This document shows positions 1 to 6,492 of a stretch of 16,739 bases of DNA, piece after piece. Every line of letters begins with the position of its first letter. The first letter of the stretch is position 1. Below the pieces are notes generated by a model. The model was not told the DNA's origin. It worked only from the letters and a program-made list of their open reading frames with translations, and did no database searches. The translations under genes were made by a program, and so were the position numbers. The stretch is from Deltaproteobacteria bacterium (lineage in GTDB: Bacteria; Desulfobacterota; Desulfobacteria; Desulfobacterales; ETH-SRB1): assembly GCA_019314185.1 (NCBI GenBank), contig JAFCZU010000082.1:1-16739 (forward strand), in the 5' to 3' direction.

Positions 1-178
1 CACTCTTAGAGTTAATCTTTGGGGTTGGCTGTTCCAAAATAATATAAGAGTCGGTTATATCCAGAATTCGGGTTTTTCGAAGGTCATCCTTGCTGTCAAG
101 ATCATCTCCTTTCCGGACTCGCAGATCAACTATGCTGTTAGGACCTATTTTGGACAATGCTTCCTTAACGGTTGTCAT
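1..178 (-). CDS. Partial protein, possibly PilZ-type (N-terminal part only)
   Basis: An open frame reads leftward from an ATG at 178 and leaves the window, so only about 59 N-terminal residues are visible. They begin MTTVKEALSKIGPNSIVDLR and later include a DSYIILEQPTPKI stretch. A GGAGA Shine-Dalgarno five bases upstream of the ATG supports this start. The pattern of a short helix, a basic and acidic strand, then a hydrophobic strand ending in 'E.P.P' resembles the N-terminal region of PilZ/YcgR-like cyclic-di-GMP effectors, but the diagnostic RxxxR and D/NxSxxG motifs would lie outside the window. The PilZ suggestion is inference; that this is a gene start is much safer. Confidence 0.5.
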   Translation of the reverse strand, partial: MTTVKEALSKIGPNSIVDLRVRKGDDLDSKDDLRKTRILDITDSYIILEQPTPKINSKS

Positions 179-495
179 GATTTTCTCCATACAGGTTATA
201 AATCAAACAGTTTCTTTTCACCAATCCTGCTCAACTTAGTTACTCAAGTTTCGCACCCTTGATTTCTATCAATATCAAGACGGTAAGGGTTGGAAATAAC
301 ATTTTTACAGCGAAATCATTTACTTATATTTTGTAAACAGCAACCTGTGCAACATACATTATAGATCAGGCGCAAAGGAGATATAACATATTTAATTTAA
401 TGATGTATTAAGCATCAATCTTATATTAATTGATTGGCGCCGTTGTAAAAACCACAGGCAGTATATTTCGGTTTAAAGTGCGGAACTTGAGTTAG
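179..495. other. Intergenic stretch filled by repeat element R1a
   Basis: This 317-base gap between two minus-strand genes has no credible open frame. Most of it (243-491) is the first copy of the R1 repeat. The remaining 179-235 holds the Shine-Dalgarno of the partial gene at the left edge. I see no convincing promoter for that gene outside the repeat, so insertion of R1a may have separated it from an older promoter or from cotranscription with the upstream gene. Confidence 0.6.
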
Positions 496-498
496 TTA
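236..498 (-). mobile_element. R1a: MITE-like element with 7-bp target duplication
   Basis: The element proper is 243-491 (249 bp). It starts CTCAAGTTTCGCACCCTT and ends with the near inverted complement GTGCGGAACTTGAG. The 7-mer TTAGTTA is present on both sides (236-242 and 492-498), as expected for a target-site duplication. It lies in the opposite orientation to copies R1b and R1c. Relative to them it has lost about 40 bp next to one end, the part carrying the AGACGGCAAGGGCT block. It has no coding capacity. The right-hand duplication contains the TAA stop codon of the neighbouring minus-strand gene, so insertion happened at that gene's extreme 3' end. Confidence 0.85.
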
Positions 499-1284
499 CA
501 ATTTTTGCTTAACAACCTCTTCTTTAAGATATCGAAAAACATCATGGCCTTCTTTTGATGCTCGCTCCTTTCCTGTTGCCACTTCATATATCAGCTCAAT
601 TTTCTCTTTGTCAAAATTGCTTATTCGCCTGTCAATGAGTTTTAAAAAATTATGGGTTAAGCTGTAGATAACAATCGGCCCAAAAATAATTTCTCCGCCC
701 TCCTTCTTGCTCAAAGCGCCAATGATATGGTAATCCTCAATTTGCATTGATTTCGGAGGAAGATTGTACCCAAGAAGTTCTGCAAACAGGGAAAGAGATT
801 CTATGACAGCGTCGACATCCTTCATTTCCATGGCAATAATACCATCTTTTTCAATCTCTTCGATGTCGGATGCATTAAAGGAAAGATTAAGCATGGTTAG
901 ACATTCTTTTTGTATTGCTCTGACAGATTCCTCCTTTTTGCTGACAATCACATCTGAATCGTTTAATATCTTGATTATATTGCGGATGTTAAGCATTTCC
1001 TTGACTATCGGGCTTTTGCGCAACACTATATCTTCAACAGTGGCAGCATATATAGCCAGTTCATTATCAAGCACCAGAATCCTCTCCATACCTGAATCCG
1101 ATTTCAACAAATAAAGATCAAGATCCCTTTCATGTCTTAATTGATATTGACCCATTTCAAGAAGATTGCGCATTGTTTTTTTGTCAATCCTGCGGCCGCT
1201 ATCGGAAGGCACAATAGAATTGAGAATAATACCGGTCATTTTATCGATCTTGATTTTTTTCAATAGATTTTGTTTAAAAGACAT
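496..1284 (-). CDS. Conserved-looking hypothetical protein, 262 aa
   Basis: I do not recognise this family. The start at 1284 (MSFKQNLLKKIKIDK) is preferred over an ATG 25 codons upstream because AAGGTGA lies five to six bases before it and the upstream stretch is low-complexity. The product is predicted soluble and cytoplasmic, with no signal peptide or membrane segment. It alternates helical charged segments with short hydrophobic strands: IILNSIV near residue 20, LYLLKSDSGMERILVLDNELAIYAA around 60-80, and a hydrophobic GGEIIFGPIVIYSLTHNFLKLID near the C-terminus. No cysteine or metal motif stands out. It transcribes divergently from citrate synthase. Its stop codon sits inside the target duplication of repeat R1a. 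Confidence 0.75.
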   Translation of the reverse strand: MSFKQNLLKKIKIDKMTGIILNSIVPSDSGRRIDKKTMRNLLEMGQYQLRHERDLDLYLLKSDSGMERILVLDNELAIYAATVEDIVLRKSPIVKEMLNIRNIIKILNDSDVIVSKKEESVRAIQKECLTMLNLSFNASDIEEIEKDGIIAMEMKDVDAVIESLSLFAELLGYNLPPKSMQIEDYHIIGALSKKEGGEIIFGPIVIYSLTHNFLKLIDRRISNFDKEKIELIYEVATGKERASKEGHDVFRYLKEEVVKQKL

Positions 1285-1454
1285 GAACTTCACCTTTTTT
1301 GATGAATCTAATAAATTACAAAAACTTTTATCACAGACAGAGTTGGTAAAAATAGTCAATTTTTTATTATTTTATGGCTGATGCATAATAAAGTCAACTG
1401 AAAGAGCCATTGATGCCAATAAATTGGATAAATTTCAAAATGTTAAATTACCGG

Positions 1455-1483
1455 TTGATTAACAAGGGCATTATGTTTATATT
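1455..1483 (+). promoter_or_regulatory. Candidate sigma-70 promoter for gltA
   Basis: TTGATT at 1455-1460 and TATATT at 1478-1483 are separated by exactly 17 bases. They lie about 85 bases upstream of the citrate synthase start, in the gap between divergent genes. Each hexamer differs from the consensus at two positions or fewer. This is a pattern match only, in AT-rich DNA where chance matches are common. Confidence 0.4.
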
Positions 1484-1567
1484 AATAAATTCGTAAAAAA
1501 CTCGAATTCATCGAAGATCAGAGGTCAAAAGTTCAGCCAAAACAACTTTATAAAAATGGGATAAAAC

Positions 1568-2845
1568 ATGAATAACTTTGTAAAAATTACATTTAACAAA
1601 AAAACATATGAACTCCCTGTGATCACAGGCTCCGAAGGGGAAAAGGCTATCGATATATCCGCACTGCGCAAAAAAACCGGACTGATCACACTTGATCCGG
1701 GATTTGCCAATACCGGCAGCTGTATAAGCTCTATAACATTCATGAGCGGTGAAAAGGGAATCCTGCGTTATCGCGGCATACCGGTTGAGGAACTTGCCAG
1801 GCGTTCCAGTTTTCCTGAAACAGCATATCTTCTGATAAACGGTGTTTTGCCAAATAGAGAGGAACTCACAAGGTTCTCAGTTCTGTTGAACGACAATTCA
1901 CTTGTACATGAGGATATGCAGATTTTTTATCAAAACTTTCCAAGGGCTTCTCATCCAATGGGCATTTTATCTTCAATGGTAAATGCATTAAGAAGTTTTT
2001 ATCCTGAAATCCAAACCGTAGAAGAAATTAACAAAACAGTCACACGACTTCTCTCAAAAACGAGAACTTTGGCAGCCATGTCATATAAAATATCCAGGGG
2101 GCATAAAGTCGTATACCCGCGCCCTGATCTGCCTTATTGCGCAAACTTTCTGAACATGATGTTTGACAGCCCTGTAAAACCTTATCATATAGACAAAGAG
2201 CTGGTAAAAGCATTAAATGTTTTCTGGATTCTCCACGCTGATCATGAACAAAACTGTTCCACATCAGCGGTAAGGATTGTCGGAAGCGGAAGGGTTAATC
2301 TTTATGCGGCTATTTCCGCTGGAATAGCTGCTCTCTGGGGGCCTCTGCATGGAGGCGCGAATCAGGCTGTTATTGAAATGCTGTCCGACATTGCAAAAAA
2401 TGACGGCAATATCAACAATGTCATTAAAAGGGCTAAAGACAAAAATGATTCTTTCAGATTGATGGGTTTTGGGCATAGAGTTTACAAAACATATGATCCC
2501 AGAGCTAAAATTATGAAAAAAACCTGCGATAAGGTTCTAAAAAAGCTCAAAATAAACGATCCCTTACTTGACATCGCAAAGGAGCTGGAAGAGATCGCTT
2601 TAAATGACAATTATTTTATCGACCATAATCTTTATCCGAACGTCGATTTTTACAGCGGCATTTTACTGCGTGCAATGAGAATACCTACAAATATGTTTAC
2701 AGTCATGTTTGCCATCGGCAGACTCCCCGGATGGATTGCTCAATGGAAGGAAAGCGTGGATGATCCCGAATGGAGACTCAGCCGGCCACGTCAAATTTAC
2801 AACGGACCAACAAAAACAAAATACATACCCATTGATGAAAGATAA
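1568..2845 (+). CDS. gltA: Citrate synthase (Si-type, type I/II fold)
   Basis: Condenses acetyl-CoA and oxaloacetate to citrate at the entry of the TCA cycle. The 425-residue length is normal for bacterial citrate synthase. Active-site landmarks are visible: LHADHEQ with H223, GPLHGGANQAV with the catalytic H261, GFGHRVYKTYDPRA with H303, and the catalytic aspartate D360 in NVDFYSG. The N-terminal LDPGFANTGSC and YRGIPVEELA segments are also typical. The ATG at 1568 is preceded by only a weak ribosome site (GGGAT). A Si-type enzyme is worth noting because several sulfate reducers use the unrelated Re-citrate synthase. The next gene starts inside the last codons of gltA, so the two are probably co-translated. 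Confidence 0.97.
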   Translation: MNNFVKITFNKKTYELPVITGSEGEKAIDISALRKKTGLITLDPGFANTGSCISSITFMSGEKGILRYRGIPVEELARRSSFPETAYLLINGVLPNREELTRFSVLLNDNSLVHEDMQIFYQNFPRASHPMGILSSMVNALRSFYPEIQTVEEINKTVTRLLSKTRTLAAMSYKISRGHKVVYPRPDLPYCANFLNMMFDSPVKPYHIDKELVKALNVFWILHADHEQNCSTSAVRIVGSGRVNLYAAISAGIAALWGPLHGGANQAVIEMLSDIAKNDGNINNVIKRAKDKNDSFRLMGFGHRVYKTYDPRAKIMKKTCDKVLKKLKINDPLLDIAKELEEIALNDNYFIDHNLYPNVDFYSGILLRAMRIPTNMFTVMFAIGRLPGWIAQWKESVDDPEWRLSRPRQIYNGPTKTKYIPIDER

Positions 2846-3476
2846 TATTGAAATCGTAAAAGCACGTGCAGAAAAGCTGTTTATCGATGCAAGAGGAAGT
2901 CACGACTGGGACCACACGCTTCGTGTCGGCAGATTGTGCGAGCGTATCGGGCATGTTGAAGGCGCTGACATGAAGACACTCCTTATTGCAGCCTACCTGC
3001 ATGATATTGGAAGAAGCTGCCAGGATGCTTCAAATGGCGCGGTTTGTCACGCTGAAAAGGGCGCCATGATGGCACAACCTATCATAAAAGATCTTCCTTT
3101 TTCAAAAAAACAAAAAGAAAATATTATCCACTGTATTAAAGCACACAGGTTTCGGGGGAATAATGCCCCAAAATCGATTGAAGCAAAAGTATTGTTTGAC
3201 GCAGACAAGCTGGATGCCATTGGAGCTATCGGAGTAGCAAGAGCATATCTGTTTGCCGGCGAGCTTGGCGCACGGCTTCACAGCCCGGAGATTAATGTTG
3301 AAGAAGCAAAATCTTACTCTAAAGACGATACAGGATACAGAGAATTTAAAGTAAAACTCAACAAGATTCAGAATAAAATACTTACAGGGGAAGGTCGAAA
3401 AATCGCAAAAGAGCGCCATTCTTTTATGGAAGCTTTCTTTAAACGTTTTTTAGAAGAATATGATGGGATAAGGTAA
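2835..3476 (+). CDS. HD-domain phosphohydrolase (YedJ/YpgQ-like)
   Basis: A 213-residue cytoplasmic HD-superfamily protein. The metal site is complete: H27 in SHDWDHTLRV, the H56-D57 doublet in YLHDIGR, and an aspartate in FDADKLDAIG (around D122/D124), with H104 also conserved in such proteins. The SHDWDH start and DADKLDA ending fit the YedJ/YpgQ-type HD family, reported as nucleotide or pyrophosphate hydrolases; the substrate here is unknown. I chose the ATG at 2835 (MKDNIEIVKARAEKLF), which overlaps the end of gltA by 11 bases, over a longer in-frame extension lying wholly within gltA. The overlap suggests translational coupling. Its stop codon touches an R1 remnant. Confidence 0.85.
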   Translation: MKDNIEIVKARAEKLFIDARGSHDWDHTLRVGRLCERIGHVEGADMKTLLIAAYLHDIGRSCQDASNGAVCHAEKGAMMAQPIIKDLPFSKKQKENIIHCIKAHRFRGNNAPKSIEAKVLFDADKLDAIGAIGVARAYLFAGELGARLHSPEINVEEAKSYSKDDTGYREFKVKLNKIQNKILTGEGRKIAKERHSFMEAFFKRFLEEYDGIR

Positions 3477-3507
3477 AGCACCTTCGGTGCGAAACTTGAG
3501 TAAAGTA
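3474..3507 (+). repeat. R1d: remnant of the R1 element
   Basis: The right terminus GGTGCGAAACTTGAG (3486-3500) matches the end of R1b and is followed by TAAAGTA. On the left, TAAAG is followed directly by CACC, which looks like a truncated target duplication and left terminus. The interior is gone. What is left forms a 5-bp hairpin, GCACC-TTC-GGTGC (3478-3490). The TAA at 3474-3476 is the stop codon of the HD gene. Confidence 0.55.
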
Positions 3508-3556
3508 TATTAAAGTGCCTGAAGCGCTGGATTACTTTGTGAACATAGAGGCTAAA

Positions 3557-4519
3557 ATGTTAAAAAAAATCTTATTAAAATACTGGTTTTTTATCGGGAT
3601 TGTAATTGTTGCACTTGCTGCTTTTAATTTTCCGGGTATCGGCGCAAAAATCAAGGAATGGAACCTGCTGAAAATCGGTATTTTTATCGCATTTTTAATC
3701 ACCGGTCTTCAGCTGGATACAAAAGCGATTGTCGATGAAATAAAAAACATCAAGACGTTGTCCGCATCACTTATTTCTTCCCTGATATTGTTTCCTCTGA
3801 TTACATTTTTTCTGGCAGGTCTTTTGTTTAAAAGCTCAAACGATTTCATTGTCGGCGCCTGTATTATCGCTGTAGCGCCGGTAACCGTAGCATCAGGTAC
3901 TGTTTTAACAGGCATTGCCAGGGGCAATATTCCGCTTAGCCTGTTCATATGTATTTCCAGCAATTTTGCGGCAATATTTACCATACCTTTTTCTCTGAAT
4001 CTTCTTTTACAGTTTAACCAAGATATGAATCTTCCGGTACTTGCCATGATCAAAAGCCTGATTATAATCGTTTTGATCCCGATAATACTGGGTCAGTTAT
4101 TACGTACCAGCATCAAAAATTATATTATGCCATATAAAAAACTGTTTTCAATTTTTTCCCAGCTAATAGTTCTTCTCATAATTTTTAATGCAATATCCAG
4201 TTCAACATCAAAAATAGCTACCGCAGGACATAAAATAATCTTTATTTTTCTGTTTATGATACTCCTGCATACAATTATTCTTTTGCTAAATTTCGGAATA
4301 TCTAAAATCATACGCTTAAACAGAGCATCAACATCCGCTTTTACCATACACACATCTCAAAAAACACTAACCGTTTCATATATTGTATGGGCAGGATATT
4401 TTGCCTCTGATTTTCCTATGGCGATGATCCCGCCTATCAGCTACCATCTGACCCAGATGATCATGGATACATTTCTGGCGCATCGCTTCATGGATCTGGC
4501 AAAGCAGGAACTCACTTGA
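3557..4519 (+). CDS. Bile acid:sodium symporter family (SBF-like) membrane transporter
   Basis: A 320-residue inner-membrane protein with about nine or ten hydrophobic helices, of the BASS/SBF-like superfamily. Recognisable parts are GIFIAFLITGLQLD near the start, the APVTVASGTVLTGIARGN crossing region near residues 110-130, and the C-terminal SQKTLTVS and MIPPISYHLTQMIMDTF stretches. These proteins couple sodium gradients to uptake of organic anions; the substrate cannot be read from sequence. The ATG at 3557 is preferred because GAGG lies six bases upstream; a GTG at 3515 would begin within post-repeat DNA. It follows the HD gene by 80 bases, separated by repeat R1d, so it may be read from the gltA transcript. 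Confidence 0.87.
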   Translation: MLKKILLKYWFFIGIVIVALAAFNFPGIGAKIKEWNLLKIGIFIAFLITGLQLDTKAIVDEIKNIKTLSASLISSLILFPLITFFLAGLLFKSSNDFIVGACIIAVAPVTVASGTVLTGIARGNIPLSLFICISSNFAAIFTIPFSLNLLLQFNQDMNLPVLAMIKSLIIIVLIPIILGQLLRTSIKNYIMPYKKLFSIFSQLIVLLIIFNAISSSTSKIATAGHKIIFIFLFMILLHTIILLLNFGISKIIRLNRASTSAFTIHTSQKTLTVSYIVWAGYFASDFPMAMIPPISYHLTQMIMDTFLAHRFMDLAKQELT

Positions 4520-4535
4520 TTTATCTTTCCATTCG

Positions 4536-4556
4536 CCAAGAGCTTATCCGAAAGCA
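4536..4556 (-). repeat. Short match to the R3 terminus
   Basis: The string around CCAAGAGCTTATCCGAAA resembles the reverse complement of the right terminus of repeat R3 near 8603-8621 (CCAAGAGCTTGCCCGAAA), differing at two positions. It lies between convergent genes and has no partner arm here. It may be a relic. Confidence 0.3.
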
Positions 4557-4557
4557 A

Positions 4558-5028
4558 TTAATTAACAAGCAAAACCGAAATATCCTTAACGAGCTGAAGC
4601 ACTTTTTGTGAAACACTACCAAGAATAAACTCAGCGATTCCAGACTGTCCTCTTCTCCCAATGATAATGGTGTGATAGCCGGATTGCCCTTCTTTAACAA
4701 TATCCCTTGCAACCCCCTTTTTTTTGCGTTTTGCCTTTATGGTCACATTCCCTTTTTTATACCCGGCATCTATTAAAAATAGCCGGGCCTTTTGGAGTGC
4801 GCTGTCAACCAGGTCCTTTTTTTTCTCTTCAAGTGTACAAAAAGACTTTTGTTGAGATTTAAAATAAGGGGTCAATTCCGGGCTATTCATATCACACAGG
4901 GCGGCAGTGTCCTGAACTATATTTAACAATGTAATTTTATTATCCGTGGCAAAATTTTTTGCTACATATTCCACCGCCCGCATGGCGTTATCAGAGTCAT
5001 CAAACGCTACGAGTATTTTTTTATCCAT
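4558..5028 (-). CDS. Universal stress protein (UspA family)
   Basis: A 156-residue single-domain Usp protein, predicted cytoplasmic and dimeric like its family. It opens with MDKKILVAFDDSDNAMRAVEYVA, the typical first strand with the aspartate that contacts nucleotide. It carries the ATP-binding motif G-x2-G-x9-G-S in IIIGRRGQSGIAEFILGSVS. It ends in DISVLLVN, the usual last strand. AAGGAGG nine bases before the ATG gives a strong ribosome site. It is probably ATP-binding rather than UspA-type non-binding. It lies downstream of the selenoredoxin gene on the same strand, separated by repeat R2a, and may belong to the same stress response. Confidence 0.93.
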   Translation of the reverse strand: MDKKILVAFDDSDNAMRAVEYVAKNFATDNKITLLNIVQDTAALCDMNSPELTPYFKSQQKSFCTLEEKKKDLVDSALQKARLFLIDAGYKKGNVTIKAKRKKKGVARDIVKEGQSGYHTIIIGRRGQSGIAEFILGSVSQKVLQLVKDISVLLVN

Positions 5029-5143
5029 GAGTTATATCCTCCTTATTATATGATTTAATCTTTTAGACTTATTATAGCCGACTTAATCTGATTCCAACTT
5101 TTTTTACAAGTTTATAAATGTTTTTTAATCAAAAACAGATGGC

Positions 5144-5228
5144 TTCGTAAAAAGCCGGAATCCAGTTTTTTCAAGCAGTTGCAGAGCATCTGGACTCCGG
5201 TTTTCACCGGAGTAACGACTTTTTACGA
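5144..5228. repeat. R2a: fold-back repeat with CGTAAAAAGT termini
   Basis: Eighty-five bases begin TTCGTAAAAAG and end ACTTTTTACGA, giving inverted termini. Inside are two more pairings: CCGGAATCCAG against CTGGACTCCGG (one mismatch), and CTCCGG-TTTTCA-CCGGAG, a perfect six-pair hairpin. RNA from either strand would fold strongly, so it could also act as a transcription barrier between the selenoredoxin and the universal stress protein. Related termini occur at 12595-12775, and single ends near 1493, 6356 and 12788. Confidence 0.6.
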
Positions 5229-5257
5229 GTTTATCAAAAACAAGTTAAGCCCTAATT

Positions 5258-5722
5258 TTACAACAGACCGATTACCACGTCATTAACGGGGATATCTTTC
5301 ATATTCTTTGAATAGTATGAAAATACAATTTCCCCTGTTTTGTTTATTACAAACAGAGCGGGCATGAGCCCTAATTTTGCAAGCTTCCATTGTTGTTTAT
5401 ATAAGTTGGCGACTTTATGATCAGGGTCCGGGATGCCATAAAACGGGAGATTGTTTTTTGAAAAATATTTTGAAGTTTTTTCAATATCGTGCGGAGTTAT
5501 AACTACAACTTTAGCATTTTTAGCAACAAATTTGTTGTAATCTTGTTTCATCTGGCCCAGATGTTTGCGCGCATATGGTCAGCTGAAACTTCGGATAAAA
5601 ATAAGAACAACCGTACCAGCTTTTTTCAGCTTTGAGAGACTAATACTGCTGCCATTATAAGTATTAGCAGTAAATTCCGGAGCCTTATCACCCTTTACAA
5701 GCAATTTAGTATTGTTTGGCAT
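5258..5722 (-). CDS. Selenocysteine-containing redoxin (AhpC/TSA, peroxiredoxin-like)
   Basis: Read with the in-frame TGA at 5579-5581 as selenocysteine (U), this is one 154-residue protein. It starts MPNNTKLLVKGDKAPEFTAN, reaches LIFIRSFSUPYARKHLGQM with U at residue 48, and ends DVVIGLL. Conventional ORF calling would keep only the part after the TGA (5551-5258) and lose the N-terminal strands. The family normally has cysteine at this place in an FxRxxxCPxC context; here the second cysteine is alanine, and the entire protein contains no cysteine, so U would be the sole redox centre. An AAGGA ribosome site precedes the ATG at 5722 by about nine bases. A SECIS-like hairpin follows the TGA. 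It is divergent from perR and probably under its control. The likely role is cytoplasmic peroxide reduction or thiol-disulfide exchange. Confidence 0.9.
5549..5563 (-). promoter_or_regulatory. Predicted bacterial SECIS hairpin of the selenoredoxin
   Basis: On the coding (minus) strand, CATCTGG-G-CCAGATG is a perfect inverted repeat that begins 15 bases after the TGA codon. Folded as five pairs with the loop GGGCC, it puts guanines in the first loop positions about 20 bases from the UGA. This matches the known requirements for bacterial SECIS elements bound by SelB. It lies within the coding frame, as expected in bacteria. Confidence 0.7.
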
Positions 5723-5881
5723 GACAGGATAATCCTTATGATTTAGTTGTTTAAAAAATATCCTCTATGGTAAAAGCCATAACAAATTTTAAAATAGCTA
5801 AAGTGTTACATGACTTTTTATATTACATGTATAAATAAAAAGGACAACCCATTTCATCAAAAGTAAAAGTTTATTTTATTC

Positions 5882-5909
5882 TTGACTTAGAACCATTCTA
5901 AAGTAATAG
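5882..5909 (+). promoter_or_regulatory. Candidate perR promoter overlapping its operator
   Basis: TTGACT (5882-5887) and TAATAG (5904-5909) are 16 bases apart. Transcription would start a few bases before or at the perR ATG at 5919. No Shine-Dalgarno is visible upstream of that ATG, so the mRNA may be leaderless or nearly so. The PerR-box-like palindrome fills the spacer between the two hexamers, a classic position for autorepression. Inferred from pattern only. Confidence 0.45.
5887..5901. promoter_or_regulatory. PerR/Fur-box-like 7-1-7 palindrome
   Basis: TTAGAAC-C-ATTCTAA is a 15-base inverted repeat with 7-1-7 geometry and a single arm mismatch. This is the arrangement of Fur-family operators such as the Bacillus PerR box TTATAATNATTATAA. 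It sits in the gap between the divergent perR and selenoredoxin genes, 18 bases from the perR start, so it could serve autoregulation and control of the selenoredoxin. Binding is inferred. Confidence 0.55.
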
Positions 5910-5918
5910 CATATTATT

Positions 5919-6344
5919 ATGGATTTAAAAAAGAAAATAGCCGGGCTTCAGGGAAAAAAGGTAACTTTGACAATACAGCGCCATGCGGTGCTGGAATATC
6001 TTTATAAAAATCGAACCCATCCAACGGTGGAGGAAATCTATACTAACTTAAAGGCAAAATATTCTGTAATTTCAAAGGCTACTGTGTATAACACTTTAGA
6101 TTTTCTAAAAAAGCATGACACTATTAAAGAGATAACAATTGAAAAGGGCAAGGCACGTTTTGACTACAAGATTGAGCCGCATCATCATTTTTTTTGTCGT
6201 AAGTGCGGTTATATTTGTGATCTTGATGTAAAGGGATGTGCCCTCGCAGGGAAAAAAATGATGGACGGGCACAAAATTGAGGAGCTAAGGCAGTATGTCA
6301 TCGGCATTTGCTCAGAGTGTTTGAAAAGAAAGAAAGATTCCTGA
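5919..6344 (+). CDS. perR: PerR-type peroxide-sensing Fur-family repressor
   Basis: A 141-residue DNA-binding metalloregulator. The winged-helix N-terminus includes the recognition segment ISKATVYNTLDFL (51-63). The structural zinc site is four cysteines: C93/C96 (CRKC) and C131/C134 (CSEC). Regulatory-site residues align with PerR: H34 in THPTVEEIY, D82 in RFDY, histidines 88-90 in PHHHFFC, and D101 in YICDLD. Aspartate rather than glutamate at the last position is characteristic of PerR over Fur and favours iron-dependent peroxide sensing by histidine oxidation. Adjacent peroxide-removing genes agree. A Fur or manganese-responsive role is not excluded. It starts MDLKKKIAGLQGKKVTLTIQR, the usual start of the family. 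Confidence 0.85.
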   Translation: MDLKKKIAGLQGKKVTLTIQRHAVLEYLYKNRTHPTVEEIYTNLKAKYSVISKATVYNTLDFLKKHDTIKEITIEKGKARFDYKIEPHHHFFCRKCGYICDLDVKGCALAGKKMMDGHKIEELRQYVIGICSECLKRKKDS

Positions 6345-6492
6345 TGATTGATGGCGTCGTAAAAAGTCCCACGCTATTGCGTTGTAGTATTTCTTCAAAC
6401 ACTCGGCATACAGACCTTTGAAAAATGTTCAATTTTGTGGTGGCAGGAGGTAAAAGGGGACGTTTTGCAAAGATCTCAGGAAAGGAGGCTGC
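6345..6492 (+). other. Intergenic gap between perR and octaheme cytochrome
   Basis: A single R2-type terminus, GTCGTAAAAAGTC, lies at 6356-6368 without a matching partner. AAAGGAGG sits just before the cytochrome start. No clear terminator follows perR, so read-through from perR into the cytochrome gene is possible. I found no second copy of the 7-1-7 operator here. Confidence 0.4.

Noticed and set aside
764..1114. Plus-strand open frame of 116 codons opposite the hypothetical protein
   Set aside because: It is antisense to a well-formed minus-strand gene, has no ribosome site, and is serine-rich in the way shadow frames are.
3515..3556. Upstream GTG start for the SBF-like transporter
   Set aside because: It would add 14 hydrophilic residues from DNA next to the R1 remnant and has no ribosome site; the ATG at 3557 has GAGG at proper spacing.
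5258..5551. Stand-alone 97-residue protein starting at the ATG at 5551
   Set aside because: The frame continues upstream through a single TGA into a matching N-terminal redoxin half with its own ribosome site; the short form would lack the first strands and the active site.
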